Source of the DNA: Phycisphaeraceae bacterium
GTDB taxonomy: Bacteria > Planctomycetota > Phycisphaerae > Phycisphaerales > Phycisphaeraceae
Direction: 5' to 3'
Length of the DNA: 52,732 nucleotides
NCBI GenBank assembly: GCA_028277745.1
Contig: JANQFR010000047.1
Span: forward strand, 1 to 52,732
The position numbers were made by a program, and so were the translations under genes. Positions 1 to 9,813 of this stretch are shown piece by piece. The notes beneath the pieces were generated by a model. That model had not been told where the DNA came from. It ran no database searches and saw only the letters and a list, made by a program, of their open reading frames with translations. Positions within the stretch are counted from its first letter, which is position 1. The number at the start of each line of letters is the position of its first letter.

Positions 1-357
1 CAGCACCCCCCCGCAGATCAGCACCAGCGCCGCGATCGCCGACGACGCGAGCACCCGCGTCAGCCGGAACGTCCGCACCGCGGCCGGGTCTTCGTTCTCC
101 GGGATCGGCGGCGCATCGGGCTCGCCCAGCAGCAGGCTCCGCTCCTGCAGGTGGATCGCGTCCTGCGCGAAGTTGCGCGGCGGATCGGGCCTGGGCACGG
201 CGCGCAGCGCGGCGCGGTCGCGGGCCAGGTCCTCCACCAGCCGGCGCAGGGCCGGGTCGGCGTCGAGCTGGAGCTCGAACCGGCGGCGCTCCTCGTCGCT
301 CAGCTCGCCCTCGACGTACCCGAGCATCAGGTTTTCGTCATATACGGGTTCAGCCAT
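1..357 (-). CDS. Anti-sigma factor, membrane anchored (3' part beyond window)
   Basis: The visible 119 residues begin MAEPVYDENLMLGYVEGELS and continue with an acidic/arginine-rich helical cytoplasmic part. At about residues 102-119 a hydrophobic segment (LASSAIAALVLICGGVL) starts just where the window ends. This is the layout of an anti-sigma factor that holds an ECF sigma factor at the inner membrane. No HxxxCxxC zinc motif is visible. The start codon lies inside the end of the upstream sigma gene (8-nt overlap), so the two are translationally coupled. The partner assignment rests on this coupling and the topology, not on a recognised domain. The periplasmic sensor part is not in the window. 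Confidence 0.7.
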   Translation of the reverse strand, partial: MAEPVYDENLMLGYVEGELSDEERRRFELQLDADPALRRLVEDLARDRAALRAVPRPDPPRNFAQDAIHLQERSLLLGEPDAPPIPENEDPAAVRTFRLTRVLASSAIAALVLICGGVL

Positions 358-985
358 CGGCCGCCTCCCGTCGGGGCTCATCGGCCGGTTGGTCCGCCCG
401 CTGAAGCTGCTCCCGCAGCGCCAGCCGGGCCCGGAACAGCCGGCTCTTGACGGTCCCGATTTTCAGGTCAAGCACTTCTGCGATCTGCTGATAGTCCATC
501 TGGTCGAAATCCCGAAGCACGATCACCGCCCGGAACTCGTCGTCGAGCCCGGCCACGGCGTCGAGCAAACGGTCGGTCATCTCCCTGGTTTGGACGCGTT
601 GCTCGGGAGACGGTTCCCGCTGGTCCGCCAGGCGATGCCGCAGGACGGTGGCCTGGTCATCTCCATTATTGTTGGCGCCGGCCGGCCCCGCGTCGAGGCT
701 GACGGCCCGGCGGAGCTTGCGTTTGCGCAGGTGGGAGATCGCCTGGTTCATGGCGATGCGGACCATCCAGGTCGACAGGGCGGCCTCCCCGCGGTAGGAG
801 CCGATGTTCTGGATGATCTTCAGCAGCGTGTCCTGGGTGAGCTCGGCGGCGTCGTCGCGGTTGGCGACCATGCGGAGGATGACCCCGTAGAGCCGGCCCT
901 GCTGGGCCTCGAGCAGCATGCCCAGGGCCGCCTGGTTGCCGCGGCGGATTTGCGAGAGCAGCTCGTGCTCGGCCGTGCTGGTCAT
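350..985 (-). CDS. ECF-family RNA polymerase sigma factor (sigma-70 type)
   Basis: 211 residues, normal length for an ECF sigma factor. Region 2 is at about residues 10-90 (LTQDTLLKIIQNIGSYRG, then WMVRIAMNQAISHLRKRK). Region 4 is at about 140-195, with the helix-turn-helix YQQIAEVLDLKIGTVKSRL. The linker carries an asparagine/alanine-rich stretch. It would direct RNA polymerase to a small regulon and is expected to be held inactive by the overlapping downstream anti-sigma gene. The C-terminal tail is rich in acidic and basic residues and is not part of the conserved fold. It is divergent from purB with about 100 bp between starts. The family call is firm; the signal and regulon are not deducible. 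Confidence 0.93.
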   Translation of the reverse strand: MTSTAEHELLSQIRRGNQAALGMLLEAQQGRLYGVILRMVANRDDAAELTQDTLLKIIQNIGSYRGEAALSTWMVRIAMNQAISHLRKRKLRRAVSLDAGPAGANNNGDDQATVLRHRLADQREPSPEQRVQTREMTDRLLDAVAGLDDEFRAVIVLRDFDQMDYQQIAEVLDLKIGTVKSRLFRARLALREQLQRADQPADEPRREAADG

Positions 986-1087
986 GCGAGAAACCCACGG
1001 GCGGGGCCGACCCGCCGCTGAACACCGTCAAACGATACTGCTACTATGCCGGTCCGGCCCCGCGCGGTCAACCGAGCAGGAAGCAAG

Positions 1088-2527
1088 ATGGACCACGATC
1101 TGCAGTACGTTTCGCCCCTGGCCAGCCGCAACGCCTCGGCCGCGATGCAGGCGATCTGGTCACCCAGGCGAAAGTTCACCACCTGGCGCCGGCTCTGGCT
1201 GGCGCTCGCCGAGGCCGAGGCCGAGCTGAGCCTGCCCATCACCGACGCCCAGCTCGCCGAGCTGCGGGCCGCGGTCGACCAGCCCATCGACTACGCCGCC
1301 GCCGCCGCCTACGAGAAAAAACTCCGCCACGACGTCATGGCCCACGTCCATGCCCTCGGCGACGCCGCCCCCGACGCCCGCAAGATCATCCACCTCGGCG
1401 CCACCAGCCAGTTCGTGAATTGCAACACCGAACTCATCCAGCTCCGCGACGCCCTGACCCTCGTCGCCCGCAAGCTCGCGGCCACGATCGATCGGCTCGC
1501 CGCGTTCGCCGTTCAACACCGCGCCCTGCCCACCCTCGGGTTCACCCACTACCAGCCCGCCCAGCCCACCACCGTCGGCAAACGCGCCGCCCTCTGGGCC
1601 CAGGACCTGGCCATCGCCCTCGAGGAGATCGAGCACCGTCTCGACACGCTCCGCTTCCGAGGGATCAAGGGCGCCACCGGCACCCAGGCGTCGTTCCTCG
1701 CGCTCTTCCACGGCGACCACGACAAGGTCGACCGGCTCGACCTGCTCATCACCCGCAAGATGGGCTGGCCCGAGGACCGGCGCCTCCCGGTCACCGGCCA
1801 GACCTACCCGCGCGTGGTCGACGGGCTGGTCGTGTCGAGCCTCGCCGCCGTCGCCGCGGGGTGCCAGAAGATGGCGACCGACCTGCGCCTGCTGGCCAAC
1901 CGCAAGGAGATCGAGGAGCCATTCGAGGCGAGCCAGATCGGTTCGAGCGCGATGGCGTACAAGCGCAACCCCATGCGTTGCGAACGGGTCTGCGGCCTGG
2001 CGCGGTTCGTCATCGGCATGACCCAGACGCCCTTCGTCACCGCCGCTGAGCAGTGGATGGAGCGCACGCTCGACGATTCGAGCTGCCGCCGGCTGACCCT
2101 GCCCGAGCCGTTCCTGGCGATCGATGGCGTGCTCGACCTGACGATCAACATTACCTCGGGGCTGGTGGTGTACGAGAAGACGATCGCCGCGAACCTCGCC
2201 GCCGAACTGCCGTTCATGGCCAGTGAGAACCTGATCATGGCGGCGGCTCAGAAAGGCCACGACCGCCAGGAGGTGCACGAGGTCATCCGCACGCACAGCC
2301 AGGCCGCCGCCGCCCGGGTCAAGCAGGAGGGCGCCGCCAATGACCTGCTCGAACGCCTGCGGAGCGAGCCGATGTTCGACGGCATCGACCTCGCCGCCGT
2401 GCTCGACGCCTCGCAGTACGTCGGCCGCGCCCCCCAGCAGGTCGACGCGTTCCTCGCTCAGGTCGTCGAGCCGATCCGGCAGCGCTATCGCGATCACCTC
2501 GGGCCGGACGTGCAGTTGAAGGTCTGA
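1088..2527 (+). CDS. purB: Adenylosuccinate lyase
   Basis: 479 residues. It catalyses the two fumarate-releasing steps of purine synthesis (SAICAR to AICAR, adenylosuccinate to AMP) as a cytoplasmic homotetramer. The fumarase/aspartase superfamily signature is at residues 285-295 (GSSAMAYKRNP), and the His region TSQFVNCNTELIQLRDA and the TLGFTHYQPAQPTT segment are also present. Length and the SSAMAYKRNPMRCE wording resemble the longer, eukaryote-like subfamily rather than the roughly 430-residue bacterial form. I chose the ATG at 1088 because it follows AGGAAGCAAG and begins the conserved N-terminus (MDHDLQYVSPLASRNAS); the frame is open 14 codons further upstream. A twin-hairpin repeat follows 10 bp after the stop. 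Confidence 0.93.
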   Translation: MDHDLQYVSPLASRNASAAMQAIWSPRRKFTTWRRLWLALAEAEAELSLPITDAQLAELRAAVDQPIDYAAAAAYEKKLRHDVMAHVHALGDAAPDARKIIHLGATSQFVNCNTELIQLRDALTLVARKLAATIDRLAAFAVQHRALPTLGFTHYQPAQPTTVGKRAALWAQDLAIALEEIEHRLDTLRFRGIKGATGTQASFLALFHGDHDKVDRLDLLITRKMGWPEDRRLPVTGQTYPRVVDGLVVSSLAAVAAGCQKMATDLRLLANRKEIEEPFEASQIGSSAMAYKRNPMRCERVCGLARFVIGMTQTPFVTAAEQWMERTLDDSSCRRLTLPEPFLAIDGVLDLTINITSGLVVYEKTIAANLAAELPFMASENLIMAAAQKGHDRQEVHEVIRTHSQAAAARVKQEGAANDLLERLRSEPMFDGIDLAAVLDASQYVGRAPQQVDAFLAQVVEPIRQRYRDHLGPDVQLKV

Positions 2528-2536
2528 ACAGCCAAC

Positions 2537-2587
2537 AGCCGGCGGGCTACGCCCGCCTGGTCCGGGGCCGCGTAGCGGCCCGGCTAT
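2537..2587. repeat. Twin-hairpin intergenic element (AGCC...GGCT family)
   Basis: Between the convergent ends of purB and pnp. It contains two perfect 7-bp hairpins, GGCGGGC-TAC-GCCCGCC (2541-2557) and GGGCCGC-GTA-GCGGCCC (2565-2581), bracketed by AGCCGG/CCGGCT. An almost identical copy lies in the opposite orientation at 5461-5513, and half a copy at 8026-8049. No T-run follows, so it is not a textbook intrinsic terminator, but its place between converging genes would suit termination or 3'-end protection. The remaining 2588-2713 holds nothing I recognise. Confidence 0.85.
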
Positions 2588-2713
2588 CACGATCAACCGA
2601 AATCGTTGACCGTGTCCCCGTGGGCGGGGGGGCTCAGGTAAAGCCAATCGTTTCTACAGCTCCCGTCGTCGGCCTGGGCGACTTCAACGGGCACTTCGAT
2701 GACCAAGTTCGGA

Positions 2714-4873
<2,160 letters not shown>

Positions 4874-5065
4874 GGATGACTCCTGTGGGGAGGGGGCCAG
4901 AAGCCGGGAGGGCTCATGGCCGGTCGTGATGAACCAGGCCGCCCACAGGCAGGAGAGAGGACAGGGGGTCTGACGCACCGGCGGTTCGATGCGGCGGATC
5001 AACTGTCGTCGCTCCTCTGGCCGGCGTCCGGACCGGCGACTAGGCGGCGACAAAAAAGGCTGCGC

Positions 5066-5335
5066 TTACTTGCGCAGCCCGAGTTTGCTGATCAGTTCGA
5101 GATAGGCCGGCCGGTTCTTCCGCTGGAGGTAGCGGAGCAGCCGGTTGCGTTTGGAAACCATCTGCAGCAGGCCGCGCCGGGATGCGAAGTCGTGCCGGTG
5201 CGAACGCATGTGCTGCGTGAGGCTGTTGATCCGCTCGGTGAGGACGGCGATCTGGACCTGGGGGGAGCCCGAGTCGTTGTCGCCGACGGCGAATTCGCCG
5301 ATCAACGCGGTTTTCCGTTCAGCGGTAATGGACAT
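5066..5335 (-). CDS. rpsO: 30S ribosomal protein S15
   Basis: 89 residues from MSITAERKTALIGEFAV, the full normal length. It binds 16S rRNA early in assembly of the small subunit platform. Family hallmarks are SPQVQIAVLTERINSLTQHM, HRHDFASRRGLLQMVSKRNRLLRYL and the C-terminal LISKLGLRK. An in-frame codon eight residues upstream would add MQRVREYV, which is not part of S15, so the inner ATG is preferred. It is the first gene of an rpsO-pnp unit, with a good promoter 85-113 bp upstream. S15 often represses its own translation through its leader; I could not identify a specific binding fold in the roughly 78-nt leader. Confidence 0.96.
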   Translation of the reverse strand: MSITAERKTALIGEFAVGDNDSGSPQVQIAVLTERINSLTQHMRSHRHDFASRRGLLQMVSKRNRLLRYLQRKNRPAYLELISKLGLRK

Positions 5336-5419
5336 AACGTACTCTCTAACTCTCTGCAAATGCTCGGGTAGCGGCCCCGAGCGTCGTCGTGGGTGGGTTT
5401 CCGGTTAGTCGAGCCGCGA

Positions 5420-5448
5420 AGTGTAACACAACGCGGCGGTTAAGGCAA
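5420..5448 (-). promoter_or_regulatory. Sigma70-type promoter for rpsO-pnp
   Basis: Reading the minus strand, TTGCCT (5448-5443), a 17-nt spacer and TACACT (5425-5420). Transcription would begin near 5413, giving a leader of about 78 nt before rpsO. The match is good at -35 (4/6) and at -10 (4/6) with ideal spacing. It is inferred from sequence only. Confidence 0.55.
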
Positions 5449-5460
5449 AGCCGCATCGCA

Positions 5461-5513
5461 ATAGCCGGGCCGCTACGCGGCCCTGGCCCAGGCGGGCGTA
5501 GCCCGCCGGCTAT
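5461..5513. repeat. Twin-hairpin intergenic element, inverted copy
   Basis: Reverse-complement copy of the element at 2537-2587, with only a few differences in the spacer. It carries GGGCCGC-TAC-GCGGCCC and GGCGGGC-GTA-GCCCGCC inside ATAGCC...GGCTAT. It sits between the 3' end of oprB and the rpsO promoter on the same strand, so it could separate the two transcription units. Confidence 0.85.
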
Positions 5514-5524
5514 GACTCAGGGGC

Positions 5525-6781
5525 TCAGAACTTGAAGCGGAGCCGGAGGCTGGTGATGACCACGAGATCGGACGCGGGCTGGGCGCCCGGGTTGAAAACG
5601 AACTGCAGGTCGGGCGTCAACTCAAGCATATCGGTGACCTGGATGCGGTAGAACACCTCCAGCATGGTTTCCTGGCGGACGGAGGGGTTGTTGGACCGCG
5701 ACCACGCCACGGCGGCGCCGAACATGTCCCCGCCCCGGCCGAACGGCTTCATGATCCCGAAGCCCGCGGAGAACTGCTCCTTGAACGGCGCGATGTTGGT
5801 GGCGAAGTTGCGGCCCCACCGGACGAACGGGATGAACCGCTCCTTGTAGGTCATGTCGGCGCTCAGGGCGAAGCCGTAGCCCTCGGTCAAGCGGTTGGAC
5901 GAGTGCGAGTTGATGATGCGGAACTGGCCTTTGAGGTCGTCGTTGAATTGCGGGGTCCAGCCGAGTTCGTTGCTCACGGTGAAAAAGCCGTCGAGGACCG
6001 AACGCACGCCGGTCTGGGGCGACCCGAGGGTGTCGCTGAGCACGGTGTGGGTGTAGAACTCGTCGTTGGGATGGATCAAGACGGCGACGCCGGGGGTGTA
6101 GTTGCCCAGGTTGGGGATCGTCTGAGTCCCGTCGAACGGCCCGCCGATGAACTGCTTGGACTCGTCGTTGGCGACCGGCGACAGGTCGATGTACTGGTTG
6201 GGGTGAATCTTCCCGATCACGATCGCGGCGCGGTCGTCGAAGAGGCCCTGCGTCCAGGAGACGATGTTGAAGGTGTCGGCCTCTTCATCCCGCAGGTTGT
6301 TGATCCCGCTGATCACGCCCGCGTTGCGGCCCAGGGCGGTGTTGCGGTTGTGCCCGATGACCTGCCCGGAACGCAACAGGAACTGGAACTGGCTGTGGCC
6401 GACGTTGGGGATGTGCAGCAGCTCCCAGTTCATGGCGAGGTCGAACCGGCCGCTGAGCAGGTCGCGGGGCTCGCGGGTGACCGCGGACGCATACTGGTAA
6501 ATCAGCGTGTAAAAGATGTTGAGCGCGACCTTGTGCTCCTGGTAGAGCTCGTGCTCAAGGTCCTTCCACGGCTTGAGCACCGCCGCGCCCGGGCCGGAGC
6601 CGAGCAACGGGTTCTGGGGCGTCCAGAAGATCGGCGGGGGCACCGCCCCGCCGCGGGGGTCGACCGCCTGCGGGGTGAGGATCCGGGTTTCCTCCTGGGC
6701 CCGCGCGTCGAGCGCGAAACCGGCTACCCCTGCCAACAAAATAATCAGAGGTCGGCGCCAGCCGCCGGTTTTAAAGCACAT
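5525..6781 (-). CDS. Carbohydrate-selective outer-membrane porin, OprB family
   Basis: 418 residues. A positively charged N-terminus and hydrophobic core (PLIILLAGVAGFALDARA) form a signal peptide, with likely cleavage after ARAQ at about residue 29. The mature part has alternating beta-strand character and OprB-like motifs (LFDDRAAIVIGKIHPNQYIDL, FIGGPFDGTQTIPNLGNYTPG, WGRNFATNIAPFKEQFSAGF). It ends in a strand closing with aromatic Phe (SLRLRFKF), typical of outer-membrane barrels. OprB porins pass sugars across the outer membrane. No transporter or sugar enzyme adjoins it. The 232 bp upstream is AT-richer and presumably holds its promoter, but no clear -35/-10 pair stood out. Confidence 0.85.
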   Translation of the reverse strand: MCFKTGGWRRPLIILLAGVAGFALDARAQEETRILTPQAVDPRGGAVPPPIFWTPQNPLLGSGPGAAVLKPWKDLEHELYQEHKVALNIFYTLIYQYASAVTREPRDLLSGRFDLAMNWELLHIPNVGHSQFQFLLRSGQVIGHNRNTALGRNAGVISGINNLRDEEADTFNIVSWTQGLFDDRAAIVIGKIHPNQYIDLSPVANDESKQFIGGPFDGTQTIPNLGNYTPGVAVLIHPNDEFYTHTVLSDTLGSPQTGVRSVLDGFFTVSNELGWTPQFNDDLKGQFRIINSHSSNRLTEGYGFALSADMTYKERFIPFVRWGRNFATNIAPFKEQFSAGFGIMKPFGRGGDMFGAAVAWSRSNNPSVRQETMLEVFYRIQVTDMLELTPDLQFVFNPGAQPASDLVVITSLRLRFKF

Positions 6782-7013
6782 ATCAAGAGACTCACGGGAG
6801 CTGAACCCAAATCAAACAGATGCGCCTTAACTTTCTCTATCGGCACAATTATGGAAGCGGGTGCAATCATATTTCTGCCTGTGTTTCGCGCATTGCCCGC
6901 TTCGCCGCACGTTATTTGGAGCCTGCGTCAGAGGATTTTCGAACCCCACCGGGTTGGCCCCGTTTTTGCACTTCGTTTTCTGAGGTGTTGTTCATCTCAC
7001 AAGGATGTGAACC

Positions 7014-7910
7014 ATGAGGTCTTTCACCCTGACAGGAAGTCGGGAGCGCTGGGGAGCGAACGCCGCCGGGCGCCGGGTGTTGTTGGGCCGCCGCATCGCG
7101 TTTTCCGATCACCGCAAGCTCGATCTGTTCGCCAGCCTGCTCGCGGCTCGGGGAGCCAAAGCCGTGCGGCGCCCGCTCGCCCTGACGCGCCCGGCGGCGG
7201 ATGACGCCAACGTCAACCGCTGGATCGATCAGGCCCTCGCCGGCCGGCTTCAGGAGATGGTCTGGCTCACGCCCGACGGGGTGCGGGCCGTGGTCCGCGT
7301 CGCCGCGCGGACTGGGCGCGACTGGCCGCTGATCTCGGCCCTCAGCGGCGTCCGGCACTTCGCCGCCGGCGCCGGCGCCGCCAAAGCGCTGGCCGGCCTG
7401 GGCCTGACCGCCGCCGCCCGCAGCTCCGACACCGGAACCTTGCCCGAAACCCTGCGGCGTTTCGACCTGCGCGGCCGACGCGTCGGCGTCCAGCTGCACA
7501 CGCTCAGCGGGCAGGCCGATCTGCTCAAGTTCCTCAAGTGGATGCGCTGCGAGCTCGCGCCGGTGCTCCCCTACGCCCTGCCCACGCCGAAGCAGGACCA
7601 GAAAACCGCCCGGCTCGTCGCCCGGCTCATCGCCGGCGAGATCGACGCCCTGGCGTTCAGCGACGTCGAGCAGGCGACCCGGCTGTTCCAGATCGCCCGG
7701 CGCCAGGACCAGCACGAGCGGCTGCGCGAAGCGCTGGATCACGTGGCGGTCGTCGCGCTGAGCCCGCGCATCGGCGATGAACTCACCCGCGCTCATCTCC
7801 GCGCCGACATCGTCCCGTCACGCTCGTTCTTCCTGCGCCCGGTCGTCGACGAACTGGTCAAAGCGCTGAACGCCCGCACCAGCGACGCGCTGGTCTCGCA
7901 GCCGGCTTAG
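7014..7910 (+). CDS. Uroporphyrinogen-III synthase family protein (HemD-like)
   Basis: 298 residues. Two alternating alpha/beta domains have the low-conservation HEM4 pattern: RRIAFSDHRKLDLFASLLAARGAKAVRRPLA at the N-terminus, the VWLTPDGVRAVV segment, FAAGAGAAKALAGLGL, DALAFSDVEQATRLFQI and VVALSPRIGDELTRA. The enzyme closes hydroxymethylbilane to uroporphyrinogen III in tetrapyrrole synthesis. The start ATG has AAGGA nearby (CACAAGGATGTGAACC). It has no heme genes beside it. HEM4 folds also occur fused to regulators or in paralogues, so catalysis is likely rather than proven. It is divergent from oprB. Confidence 0.75.
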   Translation: MRSFTLTGSRERWGANAAGRRVLLGRRIAFSDHRKLDLFASLLAARGAKAVRRPLALTRPAADDANVNRWIDQALAGRLQEMVWLTPDGVRAVVRVAARTGRDWPLISALSGVRHFAAGAGAAKALAGLGLTAAARSSDTGTLPETLRRFDLRGRRVGVQLHTLSGQADLLKFLKWMRCELAPVLPYALPTPKQDQKTARLVARLIAGEIDALAFSDVEQATRLFQIARRQDQHERLREALDHVAVVALSPRIGDELTRAHLRADIVPSRSFFLRPVVDELVKALNARTSDALVSQPA

Positions 7911-7942
7911 CTCAATCCATCTCAGGTCTACTGTTTTGGACC

Positions 7943-7996
7943 ATTTAGCCCCGCCGCTTGCGGCGGGTGAACGCGGGGCAAGCCCCGCGGCTAAAT
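7943..7996. repeat. Twin-hairpin intergenic element, divergent-sequence copy
   Basis: An outer 8-bp stem ATTTAGCC/GGCTAAAT (7943-7950, 7989-7996) encloses two hairpins: CCCGCCGC-TT-GCGGCGGG (7950-7967) and GCGGGGC-AA-GCCCCGC (7973-7988). It has the same architecture as the 2537 and 5461 elements, but the stem sequences differ and covary. It lies between the convergent ends of the HemD-like and PhyH genes. Confidence 0.8.
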
Positions 7997-8025
7997 GGGG
8001 GCCAAGCGATACCGGATGGAAATCT

Positions 8026-8049
8026 GGGGCCGCGTCGCGGCCCGGCTAT
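8026..8049. repeat. Half copy of twin-hairpin element
   Basis: GGGGCCGCGTCGCGGCCCGG and the following CTAT match the right half of the 2537 element in 23 of 24 positions. It overlaps the stop codon of the PhyH-family gene (8046-8048), so the element supplies the end of that reading frame. Confidence 0.7.
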
Positions 8050-8861
8050 TGGGCGTCCTGCTCCGTGCCGCAGGGCCCGCCGTCGGTGACGAACACGCGA
8101 TCGATTTCGCGTCCCTGGAAATCGAGCAGCGGCTTGTAATGCACCGCCACCTCGCGCGCCGAGCGGGGCATGTAGTGGCAGATGAAGCTCCGACGCCACA
8201 AGTCAGCCGAGGCGTTGGGGTAGGAGCCGTGGATGACGCTGCCGTTGAAAAACAGCACGTCGCCGGGCTCGAGCTCGGCCGGGATCGGCTCGACGCCGGC
8301 GGGCGGGCGGACCAGGTGGGTGGTGAAGCTCTCGCGGGCGTCGGCCTGCTCGGGGCAGACGACGTCCATCTTGTGAGTGCCCGGGCAGACGTGGAGCCCG
8401 CCGTTGTCCGGCCGGGCCGGATCGATCGCGGTCCACGCCGCGATGCAGGAATGGGGCTTGACCCGCAGGTAAAAATTGTCCTGGTGCAGCGCCTGGCCCC
8501 GGGCGCCGGGGGGCTTGAAGTAATACATGCTCTGGCACGCGATCGGCTCCTCGCCCAGCAGGTCCGACAACACGTCACGGATACGGGGATCGAGCAGGGC
8601 CTGTCGGCAGACAGGGAACTGACGGTGGGGGTGCATCATGCGCGGGTAGCGCTTGAGGGGGTCGCCCGCGGCCTGCGGCGAGAGGTCCGGCTCCCAGCCG
8701 GGGATCGGCTCGCCGCGGTCGGCGGTCGCCTGGACCGTATCGCGGATCTGCCCGATCTCATCGGCGCGGAACAGCCCGCGAACGATCAGGTAGCCGTCGC
8801 GCTCATACGCGGCGGCCTGTTGGCCATCAAGGAAACGGCGGGGACTCACAGCGGTCGACAT
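8046..8861 (-). CDS. Phytanoyl-CoA dioxygenase (PhyH) family protein
   Basis: 271 residues. Fe(II)/2-oxoglutarate-dependent oxygenase fold: the iron ligands appear as H-x-D in ALHQDNFYLRVKPHS and the distal H in NGSVIHGSYPNAS, followed by the 2-oxoglutarate-binding Arg region (LWRRSFICHYMP). The conserved AWTAIDPARPDNGGLHVCPGTHK segment is typical of the family. Substrates vary widely across the family and cannot be named here. It is divergent from an AraC-type regulator 92 bp away, which may control it. Its stop codon lies in a repeat element. Confidence 0.88.
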   Translation of the reverse strand: MSTAVSPRRFLDGQQAAAYERDGYLIVRGLFRADEIGQIRDTVQATADRGEPIPGWEPDLSPQAAGDPLKRYPRMMHPHRQFPVCRQALLDPRIRDVLSDLLGEEPIACQSMYYFKPPGARGQALHQDNFYLRVKPHSCIAAWTAIDPARPDNGGLHVCPGTHKMDVVCPEQADARESFTTHLVRPPAGVEPIPAELEPGDVLFFNGSVIHGSYPNASADLWRRSFICHYMPRSAREVAVHYKPLLDFQGREIDRVFVTDGGPCGTEQDAQ

Positions 8862-8953
8862 CGGCTGGCTCCATTCGGTGTTCGGTGATCAGACGCCAAG
8901 CCCTGATTGTCGCCCACGCGGCCCGGCAAGCCATGGACAGGGCCCGCAAAAAC

Positions 8954-9796
8954 ATGGATAATTCTGCTATGAATGGCTCCTCAGATAACTTTTTTTCCGC
9001 ATTATTGCGGGTCAACGCGGCTGGATATTTCGACGATATGCCGCGGGTGTTCACCCAACGGGACCGGCCGGACGACCACCTGTTGATCTGGGTGCTGCGC
9101 GGGGCGTTCCGGACCGTGATCGGCGGGGTGGAGCACCACGGCCGGGCGGGGGACCTGTTCGCCTACGCCCCCGGCGAGCCGCATGCGTACCACACGTCCG
9201 GGGACGAGCCGTGGGCGTGGCTGTGGGTCCACTACAGCGGCCGCTGCGCCGACGCCGCGGCCGACGCGATCCGCAGCGGCGGCCAGCCCCGGCCGCTGGG
9301 GCTCGACCCGACGATCCGCGCGCGGTTCCTCGAACTGGTCAGCGTCTCCTACGCCCGCGTCGGCCGGCCCCGCCGCGAGCGCGACATGCTTCACGCCGAC
9401 ACGTGCCTGGCCAGCCTGCTGGGGCTGATCATCCAGCGCCTGCGCGCAGCTGACGGGCTGTCGCGCAGCGCCGAGCCGATCGACCTGGCGATGATCCAAC
9501 GCAACATCGACCGCCGGCTGCACGAGCCGATCACCGTCGAAGACCTCGCGGACCTGGCGAACTATTCGCCGGCCCACTTCTCCCGGGTCTTCCGGTCCCT
9601 GACCGGCCGGCCGCCTATGCGGTACGTCAACGAGCGCCGCATCGACCGGGCCGGGGTCCTGCTGACCCAGACCACGATGAAGCTCAGCGACATCGCCCGA
9701 GCCGTGGGTTATGACGACCCGTTCTACTTTTCGCGGGTCTTCAAGAAAGCGACCGGCTCCAGCCCGTCGTCGTTCCGCGCCGCCTTCGGCGGGTGA
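8954..9796 (+). CDS. AraC-family transcriptional regulator
   Basis: 280 residues from MDNSAMNGSSDNFFSAL. The N-terminal cupin-like sensing domain (about 35-110; HLLIWVLRGAFRTVIGGVEH, GDLFAYAPGEPHAYH, WLWVHYSG) is followed by a C-terminal pair of helix-turn-helix motifs (about 180-278; ITVEDLADLANYSPAHFSRVF and LSDIARAVGYDDPFYFSRVF, then FKKATGSSPSSFR). An upstream in-frame start would add 23 residues not typical of the family, so the inner ATG is used. The divergent PhyH dioxygenase is the likely target. The N-terminal domain resembles those that bind sugars, but the ligand is unknown. Confidence 0.9.
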   Translation: MDNSAMNGSSDNFFSALLRVNAAGYFDDMPRVFTQRDRPDDHLLIWVLRGAFRTVIGGVEHHGRAGDLFAYAPGEPHAYHTSGDEPWAWLWVHYSGRCADAAADAIRSGGQPRPLGLDPTIRARFLELVSVSYARVGRPRRERDMLHADTCLASLLGLIIQRLRAADGLSRSAEPIDLAMIQRNIDRRLHEPITVEDLADLANYSPAHFSRVFRSLTGRPPMRYVNERRIDRAGVLLTQTTMKLSDIARAVGYDDPFYFSRVFKKATGSSPSSFRAAFGG

Positions 9797-9813
9797 CGCC
9801 GCCGCGCGGGCGC